From the NCBI RefSeq assembly GCF_029873635.1, contig NC_080421.1, positions 41,645,120 to 41,709,119 on the forward strand: a stretch of 64,000 nt of DNA, in the 5' to 3' direction. Positions 22,442-32,484 of this stretch are shown here, in pieces (within the stretch, counting starts at the first letter, position 1; every line of letters starts with the position of its first letter). The position numbers and the translations under genes were made by a program. The notes under the pieces are model-generated. The model did no database searches and was not told where the DNA came from. It was given only the letters and a program-made list of their open reading frames with translations. Source of the DNA: Malania oleifera (lineage: Eukaryota > Streptophyta > Magnoliopsida > Santalales > Ximeniaceae).

Positions 22442-24242
22442 TTTGAAAAATATAAAAAGACAAGAAAAAATGCAAAAATGGTCGTTGGTGAAGCTAAATA
22501 TAGATCAGTTAATAGTTTGTATGATAGATTAGGTACAAAAGAAAGGGAAATAAATATATTTAAACTTGTTAAAACTAGAGAAAGGAAGAGTAAGGACTTA
22601 AGAAATGTAAAATGTATAAAAAGTGAGGATGATGTTGTCTTAGTTAAGGACGATATTAAAGAAAGATGTCGAAGTTACTTTAGTAAGTTATTTAACGAAA
22701 ACCAAATAGAAGACTTAAACTTAGAATTGTCAAATGAGGAAAAAACTAAAAATATAAAATTTATTCGTAAAATTAGAGTTAACGAAGTTAAGTTTGCACT
22801 AAAAAGGATGAAAAATGGGAAAGTTATGGGACCAGATAACATTCTAATTGAAGTTTGGAAATGCTTGGGTGATAACAGAATTATATGATTAACTAATTTA
22901 TTTAATACAATTGTAAAAACTAAGAAAATACATATAAATGGAGAAAAAACACTTTAATACCTATATACAAAAATAAATGAAATATTCAAAATTGTAATAA
23001 CTATCGTGGAATTAAATTTATGAGTCATACGATGAAACTATGAGAATGGGTAGTTGAACAAAGATTAAGGTTAGAAACGAAGATCTCAGAAAATCAATGT
23101 GGTTTTATGCCTAGGAGATCAACCACAGAAGCTATTTATCTTTTAAGAAGATTAATGGAAAAATTTAAGGAAAAGAAGAGAGACTTGCATATGATATTTA
23201 TTGACCTTGAGAAAGTATATAATATGATACCTAGGGAAGTTCTATGATGGGTTTTAGGAAAAAAAAAAGTGTATGTTGTAGGTATACTGATGTCATTAAG
23301 GATATGTATGATGGAGTAATGACTAGAGTAAGGACTATAGATGGAGAAACTAGAGAATTTTCAATTACCATAGGTGTACATCAAGGATTTGCTTTGAGTC
23401 CTTATCTTTTTACTTTAGTGATGAACCATTTGACTAAGAGTATTCAAAAGGAGGTTCCATGGTGTATGTTGTTTGTAGATGATATTGTATTAATTGACGA
23501 AAGTAGGAGCAGTAGAGGTTGAATTAGAATTATGAAGAGAAGTTTTGGAATCAAGAGACTTTAGGATAAGCAGAAATAAAACAGAATATATGAAATGTAA
23601 TTTTAGTAATGATAAGAGGAATTTTGGAGATAAAGTTAAACTTGATGATGAAGAAATAATTAGCACTTGTAGATTTCGATACCTTGGATCTATTATGCAA
23701 GCCAAAGGAGAAATTAAAAATGATGTAATGCATAGAGTTAAAGTAGGTTGGGAAAAATGGAGAAGTGCTTCAAGTGTGCTATGTGATCGTAGAATACCCT
23801 TAAAATTGAAAGGAAAGTTTTATAGGATAACTATAATATCAGCTATGCTATATGGATCAGAATGTTGGGCGACGAAGAAACATAATATCCAAAAAGTAAA
23901 AGTTGTCGAGATGAGAATGCTTAGATGGATGAGTGGTAAACATTGAAAGATAAATTAAGGAATGAACAAATTCGTGGTAAGTTAGGTATATCTCCTATAG
24001 AAGATTAGATAAGGGTGGGACGACTCAGATGGTATGGACATTTGCAACGTAGGCCTTATAGTGCACCTGTAAGGAAGAGTGACTTAATTACTGTGGGGGG
24101 CAGTAGAAGGGGTAGAGGTAAACCTAAAATAGCTTGGGAAGAGATAGTGAGTAAGGATTTAATATCCTTGAATCTATCAAAAGAAATGGTCCATGATTGC
24201 ATAAATTGGCGAAAAATGATTCATATAGTCGAACCCACTTAG
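22442..24242 (+). pseudogene. RTE LINE reverse transcriptase and C-terminal region
   Basis: Segments in changing frames include VKFALKRMKNGKVMGPDNI (22,784-22,846), CGFMPRRSTTEAIYLLRR (about 23,098-23,150), VHQGFALSPYLFTLVMNHL and LFVDDIVLID, the catalytic box (F-V-D-D, about 23,470-23,500). After it come YLGSIMQAKGEI, RLRWYGHLQRRP and the C-terminal GGSRRGRGKPKIAWEE. The enzyme reverse-transcribes the LINE RNA at the nicked target. Stops at several points (for example near 22,888, 23,247 and 23,520) separate the frames. Family identity is secure. Confidence 0.85.
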
Positions 24243-24275
24243 TGGGACTAAGACTTGATTTTGTTGTTGTTGTTG

Positions 24276-24291
24276 TAGGTCTTTATTATTT
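24276..24291. repeat. LINE target site duplication, right copy
   Basis: TAGGTCTTTATTATTT, matching 21,577-21,592 at 15 of 16 positions. Confidence 0.85.
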
Positions 24292-24308
24292 CCTAAGGGT
24301 TGATCTAA

Positions 24309-24660
24309 ATGGCAAGAAGCTCAAGCAGTGTTTTGGTGATGGTGTTGTTGTTTATGGGGGGGGGGGGGGGGGAATTATCACCGAAGTAGAAAGTGGTAGT
24401 TATAGTACTAAGCCGGTTTGACCAATTCGAATTGGTCATAGGACTAAATTAAATAAATTTTATGCGAAGATATACAAATATTTGCATATTGATCCAGATC
24501 AATATGCATTGCGAGTGACCGCAAGATACCCTATGCGAGGGTTCAATGATACAATCCTCTATAAGACTATTCCCGTAACTGATGATTATGGTCTGCGCAT
24601 TGTGTTAGATGCACACTGTGTAGGTCCGACATATTTAACTATGCAATTATATGTCGAAAC
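24309..24660 (+). pseudogene. MULE transposase N-terminal fragment
   Basis: The ATG at 24,309 opens MARSSSSVLVMV, a start resembling plant MULE proteins. A run of 17 G (24,356-24,372) shifts the frame. The continuing frame reads IITEVESGSYSTKPV, a TGA (probably from CGA), then PIRIGHRTKLNKFYAKIYKY and YALRVTARYP. The last codons give LTMQLYVETIP before the gypsy junction at 24,661. In intact elements this region precedes the DDE transposase. The fragment is non-functional: poly-G frameshift, stop and 3' truncation. Confidence 0.55.
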
Positions 24661-25019
24661 CATTCCTTAATACTCGCGTAATTGGATACTAACCAGTCCA
24701 TCTCAAGAATGACATCAAAACCATGCATGTAAAAAACAATCAAGCTAGCAGGCAACATCCTCCCCTGAATCTCCACTGGGTAGTCTTTGATTACTTTGCT
24801 ACACATTACAACTAATGTTGTTGGTGTGACCACCGCTAACTCGGCATCTAACAATTGTGTCTCTACCCTGCATAATTTAATAACCCCCTGAGATATGAAA
24901 GAATGCGTCGCTCCTAATTCAAACAACACAATGGCTCTATTTGAAAGCACATAAACATTACCTGTTACCACATCTCCTGCATTCTTGGCGTCGTCAGGAG
25001 TCAAGGAATACACCTGCAC
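24661..25019 (-). pseudogene. Retropepsin of the truncated Tekay-type element
   Basis: AIVLFELGATHSFIS carries the active-site position but reads E-L-G-A instead of D-S-G-A, so the catalytic aspartate is Glu. GFDVILEMDWLVSNYA follows, and the sequence ends directly at the MULE junction (24,660/24,661). Confidence 0.82.
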
Positions 25020-26050
25020 CTAGGTCGTGCCCCTCTCGTAGTTCCTGCGCAGTGCCTAATTACTTCCCTGATACTGATGTTGTGGGGGTGCATTGTGCAA
25101 CGTTGTGCGACAATCTCGCGCCATATGTCCGGGCCTACCACAACGGAAGTAGCCAACTGATCCACCCCTACATTCCCCTGGATGTCTTCTGTCACATGTA
25201 GGGAAGACAGGGTATGATGGGGTACCCTGAAATGCTCTACCACCCATCTCCCGTCACTGACCTCCGCCATCACCATACTTCTTCCAAGGACCGTGCCTCG
25301 CATCTAAATGAGAACTAAAAGATAGGTCTCTTTTTCGGGTTCTGAACCCCGCGCCTCCCTGTAGGCTCGTCTCTACAATGGTGACCTTATCTACCAGTGT
25401 GGAGAAATCTTGAACCTGTAGCACCGCCACCTGCTTTAAGATCTCTTGCCTCAGACCCCTCTCGAATCTCCAAGCCATTCTGGACTCGTCTTGTACCATA
25501 TAGGGAGCACAACGTGACAATTCCACAAATCGGGCGGCGTACTAGTGAACAGTCAGCTGTCTCTGAGTCGGATTCAGGAACTCTTCCGCCTTAGCGTTGC
25601 TAATGGAAGCTGGAAAATACTGGTCAAAGAAAATCTCTCTGAAGCGACCCAAGTCATCACTGCCACTAGTCTCTGCTCCTCTAGCAGCATTATTGCCTGC
25701 CACCATCTTTCGGCCTCTCCGGTTAACTTGAACGTGGCATAAAGGAGGACCTTCTGCTCATTTGTGCATTACAGTACGACCAAGATCTTTTCTATTTCTC
25801 GAACCCAATTCTTTGCAATGATTGTGTTAATGCTTCCCGCGAATGTGGGAGTATTCATACGGGTGAACTGATCGATGGTACACCCCAGCTCAATGGTGGG
25901 ATGGTCCAACCCCCTAAAACTTCGCATGACCTCGGTCATGAACTGCTTAGTCAAGTCCCGAATCACCAATGTAGAGCCATCACCGTCCTCATTCGATATT
26001 CCCTCGTTACTGCTTCCTCCCGTGTTCGTATTAGTATCCTTAGGATCCAT
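25001..26050 (-). pseudogene. gag of the truncated Tekay-type element
   Basis: Starts MDPKDTNTNTGGSSNEG (26,050). An acidic N-terminus and FVDHPTIELGC-like region precede the capsid segment with [19 protein letters not shown] (about 25,470-25,510). The zinc knuckle YFRCGRPGHMARDC (C-x2-C-x4-H-x4-C, about 25,103-25,150) is intact. At least three frame changes or stops break the ORF (near 25,768, 25,527 and 25,250). Gag forms the particle and binds RNA. The domain order matches the gag at 8380-9274. Confidence 0.8.
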
Positions 26051-26443
26051 CCTGAAGAGATAACCGAGATGATTTTAGAATTTTAATATCTTAACATGCC
26101 TTGTATAATTATAATACTAAAAGACTCACTTTAATAAATTTCAAGTACCGACCTAAGTCAACTCCCCCTAAATTACGACATATCCTACCAATTTAATATT
26201 TCCGTTCTAGTTTTCAAGTTCTTGCTCCTTCGCTCGAAAACAAAACCATCAATGTATTGCCGTGATTTTCTGAACCCATCGATTGATTCAAAAAAACATA
26301 GAAGTCCGTCAAGGAATTTTTGCCTCCAAGCTTATGAAACAAACTCAAAATTCCTATTCTACCCATTCCTATCCTCGTCTGGATTTAAACCTATACTTTG
26401 ATAATATCATCTGACATAATCTACATAACCTAACAACCTAAGC

Positions 26444-26455
26444 GCTCTGATACCA
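26444..26455 (-). other. Primer binding site (tRNA-Met type) of the truncated element
   Basis: GCTCTGATACCA on the plus strand, two bases inside the LTR start TGTAACGCC. Confidence 0.88.
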
Positions 26456-26457
26456 CT

Positions 26458-26996
26458 TGTAACGCCCAGACTCGCCATGTGGGCCTACGGTGTTATTTGT
26501 GAAATAAAATAAATAAAATTCTTTGATACCATAATATCACCGCCCGCCCTAACTAGGGAAAACTGGGTTTTTCTATTGTAACTGATAATACAATCATACA
26601 GCAAAAGAAAATACCTCAATCATATTACCAGAGTTCTAACTGTTCTCAGATACATATATAAAAACTACATGTTAATATTTTACAACCCAAAAATAACAAG
26701 CATAATAGCTGGTGGCTCACCAGCTTTGTTTATCATTTCAAAAAGTTTAATCCGAGCCCCATTGTAAGCTAGCTACGGTTCCTTGGAGGTCCTGAAAAAT
26801 GATATGGTATTAGGGTGAGACATTTCTTAGTAAGGTAGATTAAACTATTGTCAGTGTGCGGCAGATGAGTTTTACTGCAATAGTTATCTATAAACATTTC
26901 TTATGTTATCCTTACTAAATATGATTTCCATATAATTGAATCGTAACTATAAAATTCATAACACACATCATTGCAATTCATAATAAACCTACCAAC

Positions 26997-27056
<60 letters not shown>

Positions 27057-27982
27057 CAGCCCATCATAGATAATACAGTACAATTTAATAAATCTACACT
27101 CTACATGATCCATTCACGGTTCACGTTCGCCGAGATTGAGGCGTTACGTATCGCCGTCCCTCAATCCAGCCATACTCGTCGGGCACTCGCTGAGAGGCGT
27201 TACGTATTGTCGTCCCTTAATCCAACAAGCCCTCAGGCTAAATCCCGAGAATCAGGGTGTTACGTATCGCCGTCCCCTTTTGCCCTTCTCAACAATTGTC
27301 ATCAGGGCGTTACGTGTCGTTGTCCCCCGAGAATTGTTTCAATAATCGTTATCGGGGCGTTACGTATCACCGTCCACCGAGACCTTTTTCACACTTACTT
27401 TAACAATACCAATATTTTCACAATTTCTAATCATTCAAGCAAAGTCTATCCTATTAGGAAACAAAATTAAACTGTCATAGCATATCTATCATAACATAAC
27501 TTTCTAACCATTTTGTTCATTTATACCATTTTAAAACGTTCTCATGCCACACAACTTTTCATCTGGTAAATCATAAATATTCATTACTATTTGAGAAAGA
27601 TATATGTTACTGAACATAAGGTATGAGCATCTCCACGGTTTAATTTAACTCAAATTATACATTTTACTGAAAATAGGAGATGTTCAAACCATTCACGTTA
27701 ATTTTCCTAAAAAATGTATAAAAGTCAAAACAACTATTTTCATCTGTCTGATTCATTCAAAAAATCATAAATACTGTTTCTGTAAACATATACTACAATT
27801 TAAACGATTTATATTCTAAAAATAATTGACATAATTAAATCGCCTTACCTGTTCCTGAAGAAACTGCCTAAAACCTTTAAAATCACGAAACCTAATCGCT
27901 CGAATCCGTCGAAGATCGACGACCTACGTGCTGGGAGGACGGAGAGAGAATCGAGGAGCACCCGAGAGTGATCCGGGAGGCT

Positions 27983-28046
<64 letters not shown>

Positions 28047-28170
28047 TTCCAAAAACCCTAAGTTAGAGAGAGAGAGAGAGAGAGAGAGTGAGAGTTATGA
28101 AAAAAAATGTACTACTTAGCCTTTAAGTAACTTAGCCCGCAGGAAAACCGTCAATGATTTTCTTGTAACC

Positions 28171-28221
<51 letters not shown>

Positions 28222-28506
28222 GAGTTATGAAAAAAAATATATTACTTAGCCTTTAAGTAACTTAGCCTGCAGGAAAATCGTAAATGATTTTCTTGTAACC
28301 ATCGATGGTTTGGCCACTTACCAAACCTGTTTTACCTGTACAATGCTCCCGATAGTTTGCCTACAGAAAAACCGTCGACGATTTTTCTGGATTCCCTGAA
28401 ACCATCGACGGTTTGGTCATGTTCCAAACCGACTTCCCTCTTTTTTTTTTTCCTTTTCTCTTTCCTTCTATTTATTTCTTATATTTTCTTGGTTCAGGTT
28501 ACTACA
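26458..28506 (-). mobile_element. 5' LTR of the truncated Tekay-type element
   Basis: TGTAACGCCC...GGTTACTACA, 2,049 bp. It contains (AT)n (about 26,999-27,052), a tandem GCGTTACGTATCGCCGTCCC array (27,136-27,385), a donor-like GGTAAGG on the minus strand (about 27,841-27,849) and three (GA)n runs (27,986-28,044, 28,066-28,088 and 28,172-28,218). Palindromic ACCGTCGACGATTTT / ACCATCGACGGTTT motifs lie at 28,140-28,430. A ~100-bp segment after each of the last two GA runs is duplicated (AGTTATGAAAAAAAAT to GATTTTCTTGTAACCAT). Confidence 0.82.
27136..27385. repeat. Five-copy tandem array in the LTR
   Basis: Core GGCGTTACGTATCGCCGTCC recurs near 27,140, 27,195, 27,258, 27,305 and 27,356, with variants such as TGTTACGTATCGCC and CGTTACGTGTCGTTG. 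Spacing is about 47-63 bp. Each core is followed by an AATCC-, CCGAG- or similar linker. Confidence 0.85.
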
Positions 28507-29385
28507 CTTTTCCCCACTATTGTGCCTAACTAAGGAATCCCCATGGCTTGTCTATTTATATGCAAGCAATGAGGGGAAAATTGAAGAAACTTTAAATTCA
28601 AAATTTGAATTTCAAACGATAATAACTACCTTATCATCACATGTATCAGCTAGCTAATCCTATTCCGACCTTTATAGGACACATGTCAATGATTAGGGAC
28701 ATGTGACAAATCCAAGATATCCATATTATATATATATAAAAAAAAACAAGTCCTTTTTTAGAAAATTGCCGAACCGATCGCTTTATGGGCTTAGGCAAAC
28801 TATTTCTTGTGTGTTCGAGCCACTTCGTGTGAAAATGGAGGACCATTTGACTGCCTATTGATGATCAATCGATAGCCTGTGGAATGTTTTCATATTTCTC
28901 TCTTTTTTATTTCTAAAATTGAAATGTCTCAATTAGATTATTATATATTTAGTTAAAATAATTATCGATAGAAACAAAAAGGAAAATTAAAAAACCACTT
29001 GAAATGTGGCACAATATAATCTAGCTGAACTCACTTTTATGAACTTCAAGGTATTTTAGTCTTTAAAATTGTCATTTAGATAATTTATTTTTATAATGGT
29101 CTTTAGACATGGCCTTCAAGTTTGAGGAGATATTGGAATTGCTCCAATTCTTTTTATGTGGGATGACACATGGAGAGAGGAATGGTTTTAGTCTAATGTA
29201 TTTTATAAATAATTTGTAAAAAAATATGATCAAGTAATTAAAATTTTTGATTAAAATCTAATATTGTTTTATATTTTATTCATATTAAAATTAAAACTTG
29301 TAAAATATAAATAGACACAACAAATAATATATATATTGATATAAAAATAATATAATGTGTTACTATTTTCCTAAATTACTCTTGA
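28507..29385. other. Non-coding stretch, nothing recognised
   Basis: AT-rich, with no protein-like ORF, repeat array or terminal repeat that I can support. Confidence 0.5.
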
Positions 29386-29549
29386 AACCTAAGGTGTGCA
29401 ACCAGTTGGTTTGGCCAATTAACCGAATTTTTTCGATTAACCCACCTCATAACCAAATCGATCGAATTGAGCTTCCGAACTGATAATTCAGTTAATTGAA
29501 TTTAATTGAACCAAATTAAAATTAATTATAAAAAAAAATATGAATGTGT
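29386..29549. mobile_element. Fragment of a GGTGTGCAACC-type MITE
   Basis: AAGGTGTGCAACCAGTTGG followed by repeated AACCGAATT and AACCAAATCG motifs resembles the terminal part of the hAT-like elements whose ends read AGGGGTGTAATTGG. It is cut off by the Tat LTR at 29,550. Confidence 0.35.
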
Positions 29550-29964
29550 TGCAGCCAAAAATTAAACGACCTTCACGATCCCTGATCACGACCACCTAAA
29601 AAGAGATAAATAAGCAAGACTTGGAGGACCCGAGGCGTACTCCGGGGGATCGCTCTAATGCTTAAGTCAAGGATTGGCTTGAGAGGTTTTTTATGCAACA
29701 GTAAAGTAGAGTTTAGAATGAGATACCTTAACATCTTTTCTGAATCCCTATTTATAGTGATGGAGTTTGACCCAAGGGTGATGTGCCATTTATTAGCGAA
29801 TTATGGCGCAAGCGTGAATCGCTCCGATTGTTAGTAGATTGCTCTAGTCATCATGGAGCTGGCGTCAATTGCTCTACATGAGCAGTTGACTTAGGTGGTA
29901 ATTGCCCTCATCAATGTTGGGCTCTAGTCTCCTTTGGATTTATGGTAAGTGATATATTTGGGGT
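29550..29964 (-). mobile_element. Outer Tat LTR (LTR1), slightly truncated
   Basis: Collinear with the complement of the right-copy LTR (45,687-46,117), sharing TTGACCCAAGGGTGATGTGC and CGCAAGCGTGAATCGCTCC. It ends at GGGGTA, losing the last few bases of the expected TATATCA terminus, and is followed directly by a second LTR. Confidence 0.75.
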
Positions 29965-29969
29965 AAAAT

Positions 29970-30387
29970 TAGCAGGGTTGTTCCTTCGACTTCCGCTGAC
30001 CTGAAAGAAGAAGAGAAGAAAGGCTTGGAGGAACCCGGGGTGAATTCCGGGGGATCACTCCGATGCCTAAGTAAGAGAAATGCTTTTAGAGAGGCTGAAT
30101 GCAACAGTAGAATGAGTTGAATGACTTACCTTGGCCTCTTCCCTAGATCCCTTCTTATAGGAGCTCGAGTTGACCCTTGGTTGATTCGCCTTTATTGCGC
30201 GGGGGCGTGAATCGCTCCTAGATCATAAAGTGCTTGCGCACATCACTCAACTATTTAAGTTGTTGGCGTGGATCTCTCCTCCTCTTTATTGGGTTGGAGC
30301 TGATTGCTCATTAGAACATTTGACCCGGAGGAGGCGTGGGCCACGTGTTGACCTGCTTTTATTGGTTAGGCTATTTTAGGTGTATCA
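29970..30387 (-). mobile_element. Inner Tat LTR (LTR2)
   Basis: The same module order as LTR1 (GACCTGAAAG..., CTTGGAGGAACCC, GAATTCCGGGGGATCACTCC, GCGTGAATCGCTCC) but clearly diverged. It ends GTGTATCA next to a polypurine tract (minus strand CTGAGGGGGGGAC, 30,388-30,401), so it is the true 3' LTR of the left copy. Confidence 0.75.
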
Positions 30388-30529
30388 GTTGTCCCCCCCT
30401 CAGTTTCAAATTTCTGGATGGAATTTTGAAAAATTGCTATTTGCACTCCTAGTCCCCAGATGTATATATATAATGCTCCTCCACCTTTCCTTTTTTTTTT
30501 TTTTTTTTGAAGTTCTGAGCTGATTTGCT

Positions 30530-30885
30530 AAGTTGAGGTGGAGAACATTTTCCAAGCTGATGTTTCGAACTGAGTGGTGGAGGACATTTTTCGAGCTCAT
30601 GTTCCGAGCTGAGTGGATGAGAACAATTTCCGAGCTGATGTTCTGAATTGAGCGGTGGAGGACATTTTCCGAGCTGAGTGGTGGAGAACATTTTCCGAGC
30701 TCATGTTCCGGGCTGAGTGATGGAGGATCTTTTCCGAGCTCATGTTCCGAACTGAGTGGTGGAGGACATTTTCCGAGCTCATGTTTCGAGCTGAGTGGTG
30801 GAGAACATTTTTCGAGCTCATGTTCTGAGCTGAGTGGTGGAGGAAATTTTCCGAGCTTATGTTCTGAGCTGATGTTCCGAACTGA
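30530..30885. repeat. ~39-bp tandem repeat array in the left Tat copy
   Basis: About eight to nine units of GGAGGACATTTTCCGAGCTC + ATGTTCCGAGCTGAGTGGT. I see no equivalent array in the right copy. Confidence 0.88.
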
Positions 30886-31420
30886 TTTTACTGAGCAGCT
30901 TCGTGAAGCAATTTTTTGGGGTAGGGCTTGCCGAACAAGTTTGTCGAGCAGTTCGTGCTGAGTTGCTTCATGAAGCGAATTTTGCCGAACTGATTTTACC
31001 GAACAACTTCATGGAGCAATTTCTCGAAGTGGGACTTGCCGGTCAAGTTTGTCGAGCAATTCATGCTGAGCTGCTTCATGGAGCGAATTTTGTCGAACTA
31101 ATTTTACCGAGTAGCTTCATGGAGCAATTTCTCAGAGCGGGACTTGCCGAGCAGTTCGTGCCGAGCAAATTCATGAAGCGAATTTTACTGAACTGATTTT
31201 ACCGAGCAGCTTCATGGGGAAATTTCTCAGAGCAGGACTTGCCGAGCAAGCTTGTCGAGTAGTTCGTGCCGAGCTGATTCATGAAGTGAATTTTGCCAAA
31301 CTGATTTTACCAAGTAGCTTCAGGGTGCAATTTCGCGGAGCGGGACTTGCCGAGCAGTTCTTGCCGAATTAATTCATGTAGCGAATTTTGCCGAACTGAT
31401 CTTACCGCGCTGCTTCGTGG
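30886..31420. repeat. ~105-bp tandem repeat array in the left Tat copy
   Basis: Five units, each with GGAGCAATTTCTC, GCGGGACTTGCCGAGCA, CGTGCCGAGCTGCTTCATG and TTTTGCCGAACTGATTTTACC. Starts fall near 30,905, 31,013, 31,121, 31,217 and 31,322. Confidence 0.88.
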
Positions 31421-31424
31421 CCTT

Positions 31425-31885
31425 CAATGCCTACTGAGCCGTGCTCATCTACTGAACTGTTTTTGGCCTTCCGAGTCATGCTCATCAGTTTGGCCTCTAT
31501 GCCTGATGAGTCGTGTTCATCTGCTGGGCTGTTTTTGGCCTTACGAGTCGTGCTCATCATTTGGGCATTTGATGCTTAATGAGTCGTGCTCATCTGCTGG
31601 GCTGTTTTGGCCTTCCGAGTCGTGCTCGTCAGTTTGGCCTCTGTGCCTGATGAGTCGTGCTCATCATTTGGGCCTTTGACGCTTAATGAGTCGTGCTCAT
31701 CTGTTGGGCTGTTTTTGGCCTTCCAAGTCGTGCTCGTCAGTTTGGCCTCCGTGCCTAATGAGTCATGCTCATCTGCTGGGCTATTTTTGGACTCACGAGT
31801 CGTGCCCGTCATTCGGGCCTTTGATGCTTAATGAGTCGTGCTCATCTGCTGGGCTGTTTTTGTCCTTCCAAGTCGTTTTTGTCCG
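31425..31885. repeat. ~72-bp higher-order repeat array in the left Tat copy
   Basis: CATCTGCTGGGCTGTTTTTG recurs at about 31,447, 31,520, 31,591, 31,698, 31,770 and 31,841. Subunits alternate between CAGTTTGGCCTCTGTGCCTG and ATTTGGGCCTTTGATGCTTA versions. The right copy has a counterpart at 44,210-44,680. Confidence 0.85.
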
Positions 31886-32071
31886 TTGGGCCTTGGGAAA
31901 TGACTTAAATGAAACGTTCTCATTTATGAGTTGTTGGTCTAACGCTGTTTCAGAGGTGACGTTGTCCTTTCGAGGTGCCGTCTGTCCTCGGGAAGTTGCA
32001 TATACTCGGTATTGGCGCCACGACCATGCACTTGTTAGTGATTTTTTGTACGTACATAGATTATCTATGTC

Positions 32072-32074
<3 letters not shown>

Positions 32075-32120
<46 letters not shown>
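32075..32120. repeat. (CT)n tract upstream of the left antisense ORF
   Basis: 46-bp CT repeat. The equivalent place in the right copy (about 44,001-44,017) has only a short GA stretch, so the tract expanded in this copy or shrank in the other. Confidence 0.92.
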
Positions 32121-32125
<5 letters not shown>

Positions 32126-32190
32126 AATCCTTTTTCTGCAGACGAGAGTTTTTGAGATTCCGCTTCCTTGGGGATTCGTGCCGCCCTCTC

Positions 32191-32200
32191 TTTATAAAGG
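32191..32200 (+). promoter_or_regulatory. TATA box of the left antisense ORF
   Basis: TTTATAAAGG lies 285-294 bp upstream of the proposed ATG (32,485) in a GC-richer context. The right copy keeps the same box (43,924-43,931). A donor-like TAGGTACGC (about 32,256-32,264) and acceptor-like TTTTTGCTAG (about 32,416-32,425) suggest a leader intron. Confidence 0.6.
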
Positions 32201-32484
32201 CTAGACCCCCTCATTCTTTTCTCATCTTCAGTCCAAAGGGTCCCCTACTTGTCATTAGGTACGCTCTCCATTTCAATTGCATGTTTGTTTTGTTGTTCTT
32301 CATGTTCTTCACTGTTCTTGCGTTCACTTTGTCTGCTCGATCTTTTCTTGTATGGTAGCTTTGCTGTTTTCACGTAAAATTTTACTAGTTTGATCTATTT
32401 TGGCATCTTTCCTTATTTTTGCTAGGGGCTCCCTCGTTTGATCCGTTTGTAAAGGTTTTGTTTCGTTCACTCTTTGTTTTCTTG

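Larger units (their letters stand above)
21593..24275 (+). mobile_element. RTE-type LINE, 5'-truncated
   Basis: A 2.68-kb non-LTR element ends in TGATTTTG(TTG)n, the 3' signature of plant RTE-clade LINEs, and is bounded by a 16-bp target duplication. It begins inside the endonuclease domain, so the 5' end was lost at insertion by incomplete reverse transcription. It sits exactly at the TTTTATAG acceptor-like end of the MULE leader intron. Several stops and frameshifts show it is dead. Confidence 0.88.
19456..24660 (+). mobile_element. Mutator-like (MULE) transposon fragment, interrupted by a LINE
   Basis: The left end starts GGGGAAATATATGCC (19,456), a G-rich start usual for MULE termini, followed by a terminal region rich in the AATCTCGTTGGATT motif in both orientations. 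A long leader (19,640-21,576) ends in TTTTATAG, like an intron acceptor. The coding part resumes after a LINE (21,593-24,275) and is cut at 24,660 by gypsy sequence. The peptide FYAKIYKYLHIDPDQYALRV...ELYVE-like end resembles the N-terminal region of plant MuDR-type transposases. The catalytic part is missing. Confidence 0.55.
24661..28506 (-). mobile_element. Truncated Tekay-type gypsy element (gag, protease, 5' LTR)
   Basis: Minus-strand element with a 5' LTR (26,458-28,506), primer site (26,444-26,455), gag and the start of pol. It breaks off at 24,661 just after the protease, where MULE sequence begins. RT, integrase and the 3' LTR are absent. The gag and protease are related to, but clearly diverged from, those of the element at 2766-11,430, so this is a separate subfamily. 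No target duplication can be checked because the 3' end is missing. Confidence 0.85.

Noticed and set aside
30530..31420. CRISPR-like array
   Set aside because: Units are contiguous tandem repeats without unique spacers, in plant nuclear DNA.
31425..31885. Protein-coding repeats (open frames with SRAHLLGCFWP-type repeats on several strands)
   Set aside because: Open frames occur in several frames and both strands because the tandem DNA unit lacks stops. Better explained as non-coding satellite-like repeats.
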